A stretch of 64,000 nt of DNA, taken from Sphaerisporangium aureirubrum. GTDB taxonomy: Bacteria > Actinomycetota > Actinomycetes > Streptosporangiales > Streptosporangiaceae. Positions 1 to 7,440 of the stretch are shown here, piece by piece. The notes under the pieces are model-generated. The model was not told the DNA's origin. It made no database searches and saw only the letters and a list, made by a program, of their open reading frames with translations. The translations under genes were made by a program, and so were the position numbers. The stretch is from positions 1-64,000 of the forward strand of contig NZ_JBHSRF010000044.1 in assembly GCF_042658925.1 (NCBI RefSeq), in the 5' to 3' direction. The first letter of the stretch is position 1. Each line of letters starts with the position of its first letter.

Positions 1-1398
1 CTGCTGGGGGCGGGGGCGCTGCTGGAGCCGGGGGAGGTCGTGCTGGGGGAGGGGGAGTCGTACCGGACGCCTTGGGTGTACTTCACCTGGTCGGGGGCGG
101 GGCTGGACGAGGCGGGCGGGCGGCTGCACGACCATCTGCGGGCTTCGCGGGGCGGCTGGGGGGCGCGGCCGGTCACGTTGAACAACTGGGAGGCCACCTA
201 CTTCGACCACGACGTGGACCGGCTGCTCGCGCTGGCGGAGCAGGCGGCGGCGGCCGGGGTGGAGCGGTTCGTGCTGGACGACGGGTGGTTCCGCGGGCGG
301 CGGCACGACCGGGCCGGGCTCGGCGACTGGTACGTGGACGAGACGGTCTGGCCGGGTGGGCTGCACCGGCTCGTGGGGCACGTCCGCAACCTCGGGATGC
401 AGTTCGGGTTGTGGTTCGAGCCGGAGATGGTCAACCCGGACTCCGACCTGGCGCGCGCGCACCCCGACTGGATCCTCGGCCGCGCCGCGCGGCCGCCGGG
501 GCTCCAGCGCAACCAGCAGGTGCTCGACCTGTCCAGGCCCGAGGTCTTCGGCTACCTGCTGGAACGGCTGGACGCGCTGGTGCGCGAGTACGCCCTGGAC
601 TACGTCAAGTGGGACCACAACCGCGACATCGCCGAGCCCGTGCGGCACGACGGCGTGCCCGGCGTGCACGCGCAGACCCTCGCGGCCTACCGGCTCGTCG
701 ACGAGCTGCGCCGCCGCCACCCGGCGCTGGAGGTCGAGTCGTGCTCCTCGGGCGGCGCGCGCGTCGACTACGGCATCCTGGCCCGCACCGACCGCGTGTG
801 GACCTCCGACAGCAACGACGCCCTGGACCGGCAGCTCATCCAGCGCTGGACCGGCCTGCTGGTGCCGCCCGAGCTGATGGGCTGCCACGTCGGCGCGCCC
901 GCCGACCACATCACCGGCCGGGCGCTGCCGCTCGCCTTCCGCGCCGCCACCGCGCTGTTCGGCCACATGGGCGTGGAATGGGACCTGGTCTCGGCGAGCC
1001 AGGCCGAACGTGACGAGCTCGCCGTGTGGATCGCCCTGCACAAGCGGTTGCGCCCGCTGCTGCACACCGGACGGGTCGTCCGCGCCGACCACCCCGACCC
1101 CTCGGCGCTGGTGCACGGCGTCGTGCGGCCCGAGCGCGCGGTGTTCGCCTACGTCCAGCTCACCTCCAGGGTCGCCGCCGGGCCCGACCCGGTCCGGCTG
1201 CCGGGACTCGATCCCGCCGCCCGCTACGAGGTCCGCCTCGCCGGGCCGCTCCCCGAAGGCGCGGCGCTGCCCCGATGGGCCGCCGCCCCGGTATGCCTGC
1301 CCGGGGCGGTGCTCACCGAGGCCGGCCTGCCCGCGCCCGCGTTGCGACCGGCGTCCGTGCTGCTCATCGAGGCCGAGAACATCTCAGACACCGAATGA
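1..1398 (+). CDS. Alpha-galactosidase, GH36 family (5' end outside window)
   Basis: The reading frame is open from the first base, so the N-terminal part lies outside the window; 465 residues are visible. Family GH36 removes terminal alpha-1,6-linked galactose from raffinose-type sugars and galactomannan. Visible GH36 landmarks are GESYRTPWVYF, NNWEATYFDHD, VLDDGWF, WFEPEMVNPDSDL, the nucleophile Asp in YVKWDHNRDI and the acid/base Asp in VWTSDSNDALDRQ, with the ESCSSGG substrate loop between them. No signal peptide can be assessed. The gene ends just before a strong hairpin shared with the convergent protease gene. Family assignment is secure; the exact substrate is inferred. Confidence 0.95.
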   Translation: MLGAGALLEPGEVVLGEGESYRTPWVYFTWSGAGLDEAGGRLHDHLRASRGGWGARPVTLNNWEATYFDHDVDRLLALAEQAAAAGVERFVLDDGWFRGRRHDRAGLGDWYVDETVWPGGLHRLVGHVRNLGMQFGLWFEPEMVNPDSDLARAHPDWILGRAARPPGLQRNQQVLDLSRPEVFGYLLERLDALVREYALDYVKWDHNRDIAEPVRHDGVPGVHAQTLAAYRLVDELRRRHPALEVESCSSGGARVDYGILARTDRVWTSDSNDALDRQLIQRWTGLLVPPELMGCHVGAPADHITGRALPLAFRAATALFGHMGVEWDLVSASQAERDELAVWIALHKRLRPLLHTGRVVRADHPDPSALVHGVVRPERAVFAYVQLTSRVAAGPDPVRLPGLDPAARYEVRLAGPLPEGAALPRWAAAPVCLPGAVLTEAGLPAPALRPASVLLIEAENISDTE

Positions 1399-1401
1399 GA
1401 A

Positions 1402-1437
1402 GGGGCCGGCCGCGGGGAGTGGTCCGCGGCCGGCCCC
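1402..1437. terminator. Bidirectional hairpin terminator
   Basis: A perfect 14-bp GC stem (1402-1415 pairs with 1424-1437) with an 8-nt loop lies between the convergent alpha-galactosidase and protease genes. There is no clear T-tract, which is common in high-GC actinobacteria. Confidence 0.8.
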
Positions 1438-1459
1438 GGGTGGTGCCGGTGGTGGTATC

Positions 1460-4400
1460 TCAGTGCCTGGACACCGTGAGGGTGCCGGTGAGCGGGCCGA
1501 GTTCCACGGTGTAGGTGCCCGGGGAACCGCGGCGGACCTCGAAGGTGAGCTTTACCGCCTTGCCGGCGCCGACCTGGAAGGTCCGGCGGGGTTCCGGCAG
1601 GCCGCCGACGACCAGGGCGGCGTCGTACGGGCCCGGCTTCTCGCCGATGTTCTTGACCCACGCCGTGATCCGCACCGGGCGTCCGGGGCGGGCGGTGGCG
1701 GGGCTGACGTCGAGGCCGGTCAGGGCGAAGCGGGGTTCGGGACCGGGGCGCCGGTCGTGGACGAAGATGTCGTAACGGCGGTTGGTGTCGCCTTCGACCA
1801 GGTCGGTGGACGTGCTGTGGAAGGCGACGAACCGCCCGTCGCCGCTGATGGACGGCAGCTCGGTCAGGCCGTCGCTCTCCCCGCCCCCCGGCGCGGTGGA
1901 GATCCACTCAAGGGAACCGGTGGTCATGTCGCGTACGTAGGCGTCGGGCCGGGTGTTGGTGTCTTCCGGCACCAGGCCGGCGTAGCTGTAGAACGCGACC
2001 GTCCGGCCGTCGGTGGTGAGCGACGGCGCGAGGGCCATGTTGGTGGACGGGGTGCCGTCGGCGTTCGCCGACACAAGGGTGGTGGTGCGGGACCGCCGGT
2101 CGTACAGATAGATCTGCAGGTTCACGCTGAAGACCACCATCTGGCCGTCCGCGCTGATCACCGGCCAGACGGCCTCGGCGCCGTCCGGCGCCGTGATCCG
2201 TTCGACCGCGCCGGTCTCCCGGTCGCGGACGAACACGTCGATCAGCCCGTTGGTGTCTTCCGGCACCAGGTTGGCCGCCGCGCTCTGGAACGCGACGTAG
2301 CGGCCGTCGGCGCTGATGGACGCCTCCCGCGAGCTGCCGTCGCCCTGCACGCCGCCCGCACCGACCGAGACACGCTCGATCGTCCCGTTCACCCGGTCGC
2401 GGACGAACACGTCGGTGCCCCCGTTGGTGTCGCCGGGCACCAGGTTGGTGGCCTCGCTGATGAATACGGCGTACCGGCCGTCGCCGCTGAACGCCGCGGG
2501 CCCGGACAGGTCGTTCGCCTGCGTGCCGTCGGCGGCCACCGAGAGCCGTTCGGTCTTTCCGGTCCGCCGGTCGTGCGCGAAGGTGTCGGCGTAGCCGTTG
2601 GTGTCGCCGGGCACCAGGTTGGCCGACCCGCTGTTGAACCCGACGTACCGGCCGTCGGCGCTGATCATCGGCGACAGCGAGAAGCTGTCGCCCTGCGTGC
2701 CGTCGGAGGCCACCGACACCCGCTCGGTCTCGCCGGTGCGCAGGTCGGTCGCGAAGATGTCGAGGTCGTCGTTGGTGTCGCCGGGCACGAGATTGGACGC
2801 CATGCTGGCCCACGTCACATGGTTGCCGTCGGCGCTCAGCCGCGGCCACCACGCGTCGGAGTTGCCCTGCTTGTGGTCGGTGGACAGCGAGATCCGCTCG
2901 GTGGGCGGCGGCTTCGGCAGGGCGAGGTCGGCCCGTGCCGTGCCGGTGCGCACACGGACGGGCGCCGGGGCCGACCGGGACACGCCGGGCGCCACGGCGG
3001 AGATCCGGTACTCGCCCTCGGGCACGCCGGCGATGGTGTATCGGCCGTTCAGGTCCGTCGTCCCGGCCAGCGGGTCGGGCACGCCGAGAACCGTGACCGT
3101 GGCGCCCGGCACCGTCGAGCCGGTCGGGCCGTACACGACCTGGCCGGAGATCCTGCCCCGGCGGGTCTGGTCGAGCGCGACGCGGAGGTCGGTGAAGCGG
3201 TTCGCCGTGACCCGCACGCGGACCGGCTCCTGCTTGTAGCCGAACCGGGTCAGCGTCAGGTCGTGGGTGCCGGCGGCGGCCCGGAACTCGAACCGGCCCC
3301 GCGCGTCGGTCGTCACGCTACGGCCGGTGGCGCCCCGGGTGACCGTCACGCCGGCGAGCGGCTCGCGGGTCTTGCCGTCGGTGACGGTGCCCCGCACGCC
3401 GCTGGTGAGCGCGGCCTCGGCGACGGCGGCGTAGGCGTCGATCCGCCCCGCGCCGTACCGCGGGTTGGGGAGCGCGCCGTAGCGGTCGTCGGAGAACGAC
3501 GTGTCCTCCAGGATGGCGAGGGCCTCGGCGACGCCGAGCTCGGGACGGGCCTGGAGCATCAGCGCGACCACGCCCGAGACGTGCGGGGTGGCCATCGAGG
3601 TTCCGCTGAGCTCCCCGTACCCGCCTCCCGGTATGGCGGACAGCACGTCCAGGCCCGGAGCGGAGATGTCCGGCACGACGTAGGTGTCCGGCCAGTCGCC
3701 CGGCGCGTCGATCCAGTCGTCGCGGCGCACCACACCGCCGCAGGAGAAGTCCGGCACGTCGTCGTTGACGTCGGTGGCGCCGACCGCCACCGCGTCGTAC
3801 ACGTTGCCGGGGCTGCCGGAGCCGCCGGGGAGGCACTCGTTGCCGATGGCGAACGACGGGAAGGCGCCGGCCCGCAGGATGTTGCGGGTGGGCTCGATCA
3901 TCTCGTCGGAGTAGCCCTCGCCGCCGAGTGACATGCTGACGACGTCCGCGGGCTCGCCGGCCGGTTCGCCGTCCTTGTCGTACGGGGCGATGGCCCACTG
4001 CATGCCGGCGATCACCTGGGCGAGCGTGCCGTTGCCGCCCGGGATGACCAGCCCGGCCATCAGCTCGACGCCGGGCGCCACGCCGATCGCCGTGCCCGAG
4101 GCGTCGCCGCCGGCGATGGTGCCCGCCACGTGGGTGCCGTGGTAACTGCTGTCGTGCGGCGTGGTCGGCACGGGGGTGCCGTCGGCGGCGAACTCGATCC
4201 AGCCGCCGGGGTGGGACGGGTCGGCGGGGTCGTCGGAGACGAGCTTGCCCGCGAGGTCGGGGTGGGTGATGTCGACGCCGGTGTCGAGCACCGCGACCCG
4301 CACGCCGTCACCGGTGAGGCCGCGCTCGGAGCGCACCCGGTCGGCGCCGATCTTCTTGATGCCCCACGTCGTCTCGCCCTCGCCCTCGGCCGCGGCGCGG

Positions 4401-4879
4401 CGTGGCTCGGCGCGCGGGGCGGTCAGCGTGAAGTTGGGGATGACCCGCTCCACCAGGGGGGACGCGGCGAGCGCGTCCAGGGTGGCTGGCTTGACCCGGA
4501 CCAGGACCATGTTCTTCAGCCAGAACGTGTTGAGCACCTGGTCACCGTGGGACTCGATCAGGTCCACCACGGGGGCCTGCGTGGTCTCGGCCGTCTTCTC
4601 CAGTTCCCCGGGCACCTCGTCCGTGTCGGCCGCCCCGGCGGGGGGCGGCGCGGGGGTGTCCACGATGACGACCGCCTCCACGCGGCCGTCGGCGGGGGTC
4701 CTGGTGTTCTCCGGCCGATCGAGCAGCTCCGGGGCGATCTTCTCCCTGGGGGCCGGTTCCGCCGGAGGCGCCTGTGCGGTCGCCGGGGCGGGGGGCAGGA
4801 CCACGAGGAGCGATCCGAGCACCAGCAGTACCGCGACCAACAGGCGTTGCCCGCGAGAACGCGGGGCGCACAGCGACAT
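1460..4879 (-). CDS. Secreted S8 (subtilisin-like) serine protease with carboxypeptidase-regulatory, beta-propeller and CARDB-like modules
   Basis: A 1139-residue exported protease. The ATG at 4879 is chosen because GGAG sits just upstream and a signal peptide follows (charged start, then LLVAVLLVLGSLLVVL). An I9-like propeptide spans about 60-155. The S8 domain has Asp199 (AVLDTGVD), His247 (HGTHVAG), the oxyanion Asn near 347 (IGNE) and Ser428 (GTSMATPHVSG). Two carboxypeptidase-regulatory-like beta-sandwiches follow (about 500-660), then seven or so TolB/PD40-like repeats carrying NLVPGDTN-type turns (about 670-1040), then a C-terminal CARDB-like domain. It is divergent from a TrmB/LuxR-type regulator, a likely local regulator. 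Catalytic assignment is secure; the substrate is unknown. Confidence 0.93.
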   Translation of the reverse strand: MSLCAPRSRGQRLLVAVLLVLGSLLVVLPPAPATAQAPPAEPAPREKIAPELLDRPENTRTPADGRVEAVVIVDTPAPPPAGAADTDEVPGELEKTAETTQAPVVDLIESHGDQVLNTFWLKNMVLVRVKPATLDALAASPLVERVIPNFTLTAPRAEPRRAAAEGEGETTWGIKKIGADRVRSERGLTGDGVRVAVLDTGVDITHPDLAGKLVSDDPADPSHPGGWIEFAADGTPVPTTPHDSSYHGTHVAGTIAGGDASGTAIGVAPGVELMAGLVIPGGNGTLAQVIAGMQWAIAPYDKDGEPAGEPADVVSMSLGGEGYSDEMIEPTRNILRAGAFPSFAIGNECLPGGSGSPGNVYDAVAVGATDVNDDVPDFSCGGVVRRDDWIDAPGDWPDTYVVPDISAPGLDVLSAIPGGGYGELSGTSMATPHVSGVVALMLQARPELGVAEALAILEDTSFSDDRYGALPNPRYGAGRIDAYAAVAEAALTSGVRGTVTDGKTREPLAGVTVTRGATGRSVTTDARGRFEFRAAAGTHDLTLTRFGYKQEPVRVRVTANRFTDLRVALDQTRRGRISGQVVYGPTGSTVPGATVTVLGVPDPLAGTTDLNGRYTIAGVPEGEYRISAVAPGVSRSAPAPVRVRTGTARADLALPKPPPTERISLSTDHKQGNSDAWWPRLSADGNHVTWASMASNLVPGDTNDDLDIFATDLRTGETERVSVASDGTQGDSFSLSPMISADGRYVGFNSGSANLVPGDTNGYADTFAHDRRTGKTERLSVAADGTQANDLSGPAAFSGDGRYAVFISEATNLVPGDTNGGTDVFVRDRVNGTIERVSVGAGGVQGDGSSREASISADGRYVAFQSAAANLVPEDTNGLIDVFVRDRETGAVERITAPDGAEAVWPVISADGQMVVFSVNLQIYLYDRRSRTTTLVSANADGTPSTNMALAPSLTTDGRTVAFYSYAGLVPEDTNTRPDAYVRDMTTGSLEWISTAPGGGESDGLTELPSISGDGRFVAFHSTSTDLVEGDTNRRYDIFVHDRRPGPEPRFALTGLDVSPATARPGRPVRITAWVKNIGEKPGPYDAALVVGGLPEPRRTFQVGAGKAVKLTFEVRRGSPGTYTVELGPLTGTLTVSRH

Positions 4880-5036
4880 GTGGGGGGCTCCTTCGGCCAT
4901 GTGCACGCGGGGACGCAGGACGAACGCTGACATGTCGCATGAAGAGAAGACAAGTTGATGTTGAGGCGACTTTCTGCCAGGTGACGGGAATGCGACAATG
5001 GGCACCGGTCATCGGAGGTCGTGCCCGGGAGGCGGC

Positions 5037-6002
5037 GTGCTCGAAGCGATAGGGCTGAGCCAGCAGGACGAGGCGGTGTACGACGCCCTGGTGCGCCGGG
5101 CGCAGGCGACGATCTCGGAGCTCGTCCAGGACTCCCATCTGCCCGAGTCGGCCATCCGGCGAGGGCTGCGGTCGCTGACCGACCTCGGCCTGGCCACCCG
5201 CTCGGCCGGCCGGCCGGTCCGCTACGTCGCCGTCTCGCCGGACAGCGGCCTGGAGGCCGTGCTGCGCGAGCGCGAGGCGGGGCTGCACGACGTCCGCCTG
5301 CACATCAGGACGCTGATGAAGATGTACCAGGCGGGCACCCGGTTCGCCCATCCCGGCGAGCTGATCGAGGTGATCTCGGGCCGGGACGAGGTCAACCAGC
5401 ACTGGGTGCGGATGCAGCAGAACACCCACGCGCAGATGCGCGGCTTCGACCGTCCCCCGTACGCCGCCCCGCAGGCGCACACCGAGTCCAACCACGTCGA
5501 GATCGCCCTGCTGCAGCGCGGGGTGAAGTACCGGGTCATCTACGACAAGAGCGCCCTGGAACTGCCGGGATGGCGGGACGACGTGGCCGCGGGGCTACGC
5601 CACGGGGAGCAGGCCAGGATCGCCGAGGTGCCGATGAAGCTCGCCATCTCCGACGACCGGCTGGCCATGCTCCCGCTGCTGCGGTCCGGCGACGACGCGG
5701 TCACCGCGTCGTACCTGATCCACCCGTCGCCGCTGCTGGACGCGCTGGTCGCCCTGTTCGAGGTGACGTGGGAGCGCGCGGTCCCGGTCCAGCTGCGCTC
5801 GCCCGCCGCCGGCGAGCTGTCGGAGGACGAGGCGCGGCTGCTGGCGCTGCTGGCCTCGGGGGCGACCGACAAGGCGGCCAGCCGGGCACTCGGCTGGAGC
5901 GAGCGGACCGTGCAGCGGCATGTCACCAAGCTGATGCTCCGGGTCGGGGCGCAGACGAGGTTCCAGATCGCCATGGAGGCCACCCGCCGCGGATGGATCT
6001 GA
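5037..6002 (+). CDS. TrmB-like / LuxR-type HTH transcriptional regulator
   Basis: A 321-residue regulator with an N-terminal TrmB-like winged helix (LSQQDEAVYDALVRRAQATI onward), a central region of about 170 residues resembling the domain that follows TrmB helices, and a C-terminal LuxR-type HTH (LSEDEARLLALLASG then SERTVQRHV). The GTG at 5037 is preferred because GGGAGG precedes it by 4 nt; an in-frame ATG at 4998 has no comparable RBS. It is transcribed away from the S8 protease across about 160 bp, so control of that protease is plausible. The ligand or signal is not apparent. Confidence 0.88.
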   Translation: MLEAIGLSQQDEAVYDALVRRAQATISELVQDSHLPESAIRRGLRSLTDLGLATRSAGRPVRYVAVSPDSGLEAVLREREAGLHDVRLHIRTLMKMYQAGTRFAHPGELIEVISGRDEVNQHWVRMQQNTHAQMRGFDRPPYAAPQAHTESNHVEIALLQRGVKYRVIYDKSALELPGWRDDVAAGLRHGEQARIAEVPMKLAISDDRLAMLPLLRSGDDAVTASYLIHPSPLLDALVALFEVTWERAVPVQLRSPAAGELSEDEARLLALLASGATDKAASRALGWSERTVQRHVTKLMLRVGAQTRFQIAMEATRRGWI

Positions 6003-6424
6003 CCGGTGCGGGAAACGGCGGCGGGGGAGAAACATTTCGCTGTTATCCGGGCCCGTCCGCCGTCCGGTAAAGCGTTGTAGAAACAATATAGGCGTGCTTT
6101 ATTATAACGATTCTATACCGACGTGAAGGAAGATCGGCGGCGCGACCTCACAAGTGGGGAACGTGAGGTGTGAGATGTCTCGTGCTGTTTCGGCTGAAAG
6201 TTTCACACCAGTCGTGCGCTCCTGCCTGGGGGAAGGTGCGAGGTGGGAGATGTACGACCTACCTGGGTGAAAGTTTCACGGCAGCGTGCAGGTGGAGCAT
6301 GGCGATCCTCGTGTTTATTGACATCTAATGTCATATTTGTCAATCTATCGGGGATCGATCACGTCTCCCGGCGGTGCACACACCGGGAATTCCGGAATAT
6401 GTGACTAGCGAAACTAGAAACGCC
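6003..6424. promoter_or_regulatory. Complex regulatory region upstream of the dual-HTH regulator
   Basis: An unusually AT-rich stretch (6078-6120) is followed by two imperfect direct repeats of about 74 bp, starting near 6163 and 6237. Each carries GAGGTG(T/G)GAGATGT and then the dyad (C/G)TGAAAGTTTCAC (6194-6206 and 6267-6279). Nearer the gene is a perfect dyad TGACAT-CTA-ATGTCA (6319-6333) that overlaps a -35-like TTGACA (6318-6323), plus a further TTGTCAA (6337-6343). No ORF is supported here. The layout suggests several operator sites for one or more regulators of the gene at 6425. Confidence 0.6.
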
Positions 6425-7351
6425 ATGGATGAGACGGGTCAAGGTCCTTCGACGAGCGGGACCGATGCCATTCAGATCGACAGGCTCACGAGCATGGAGC
6501 TGACCGTGCTCTCCTTGATCGCCAGCGGGCACAGCGTATCCGAGATCGCGAGCCTGTTGCGGATGGGGCCACGCGGGGTGGAGAGCCACAAGCGGCACCT
6601 CTACGGCAAGCTGGGCGTGGGTTCACAGATCCACGCGGTGTCCCGCGGTATCTCCCTCGGCCTGTTCGACCTGCCGAGAAACGTCGACCTGCCACCGCGG
6701 TTGCACCCCGAGCGCGGCCGTCCGGAACTCGTCATCGTGCACGCCCTGCCCGGCGCCTGCTTCGAGGTGTCCGCCGCGCTCCTGGAACGTGGCACGGCCT
6801 TCCTGCTCGCGCCCACCGGCGACGTGGAGGGGGACCCGGCCATCTGCTGGCACCGGGGCCCGATGACGGTGCTGCTGGTCGACCCGCTGCCCAGGGACTG
6901 GTCGTTGCCGACCCGCCTGCACGCGCCTTCCGTCATCGTGCGCTCCACCCTGCCGAGCCTCGCCGCGGTGATGGACGCCCTGCGCCGGGGCGCCCGCGGC
7001 CTCGTCTGCGCGACCGACGTCCGCCGGGAGCTCGACACGGTGCTGACACTGGTGATGCGCGGCTACCACTTCGTCATGACCTCCTCCTACGCCGGGGAGA
7101 ACCTCTACGGGCAGGTGGAGGACCCGCCGCGCGTCCCGGAACTGACCTCGCGGGAGCGTGACATCCTCGCCTCCATCGCCAGCGGGCACACCATCCGCCA
7201 GACCGCCCGCGCGCTCGGCATCACCACCAAGACGGTGGAGAACACCCAGGCGCGGCTGTTCCGCAAGCTCGGCACGCGCAACCGGCAGGAGACGCTCACC
7301 CTCGCCTACCAGCTCGGCGTGGTGCCGGGCGCCGAGGCCGGGAAGGTCTGA
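6425..7351 (+). CDS. Regulator with two LuxR-type HTH domains flanking a degenerate receiver-like domain
   Basis: 308 residues. An N-terminal LuxR-type HTH (LTSMELTVLSLIASGHSVSE then GVESHKRHLYGKLG) and a second one at the C-terminus (LTSRERDILASIASGHTIRQ then TVENTQARLFRKLG) enclose about 150 residues with response-regulator-like features (VIVHALPG, VLLVDPLP, VIVRST, RRGARGLV). A canonical phosphorylatable acidic pocket is not evident. Most NarL/FixJ regulators have only the C-terminal HTH. The ATG at 6425 is preferred over a GTG at 6374, although neither has a strong RBS. The repeat-rich promoter suggests autoregulation or complex control. The target genes are unknown. Confidence 0.82.
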   Translation: MDETGQGPSTSGTDAIQIDRLTSMELTVLSLIASGHSVSEIASLLRMGPRGVESHKRHLYGKLGVGSQIHAVSRGISLGLFDLPRNVDLPPRLHPERGRPELVIVHALPGACFEVSAALLERGTAFLLAPTGDVEGDPAICWHRGPMTVLLVDPLPRDWSLPTRLHAPSVIVRSTLPSLAAVMDALRRGARGLVCATDVRRELDTVLTLVMRGYHFVMTSSYAGENLYGQVEDPPRVPELTSRERDILASIASGHTIRQTARALGITTKTVENTQARLFRKLGTRNRQETLTLAYQLGVVPGAEAGKV

Positions 7352-7380
7352 CCGCCCGGGAGGCGTCTCCTCCCGGGCGG
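7352..7380. terminator. Hairpin terminator (first of two)
   Basis: A perfect 12-bp GC stem (7352-7363 with 7369-7380) with a 5-nt loop starts right after the regulator stop codon. Confidence 0.75.
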
Positions 7381-7384
7381 CACG

Positions 7385-7422
7385 AGGACGGGTGGCCCCC
7401 GGAGCCGGGGGCCACCCGTCCT
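7385..7422. terminator. Bidirectional hairpin terminator (second of two)
   Basis: A perfect 18-bp stem (7385-7402 with 7405-7422), followed by TTT on the plus strand, lies between the convergent regulator and peroxidase genes. Confidence 0.85.
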
Positions 7423-7440
7423 TTCTCGCGGGCCGGGCCG

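Noticed and set aside
1010..3931. Long plus-strand open frame antisense to the S8 protease gene
   Set aside because: It is a high-GC shadow frame: low-complexity Arg/Gly/Pro text with no domain, while the minus strand shows complete protease motifs.
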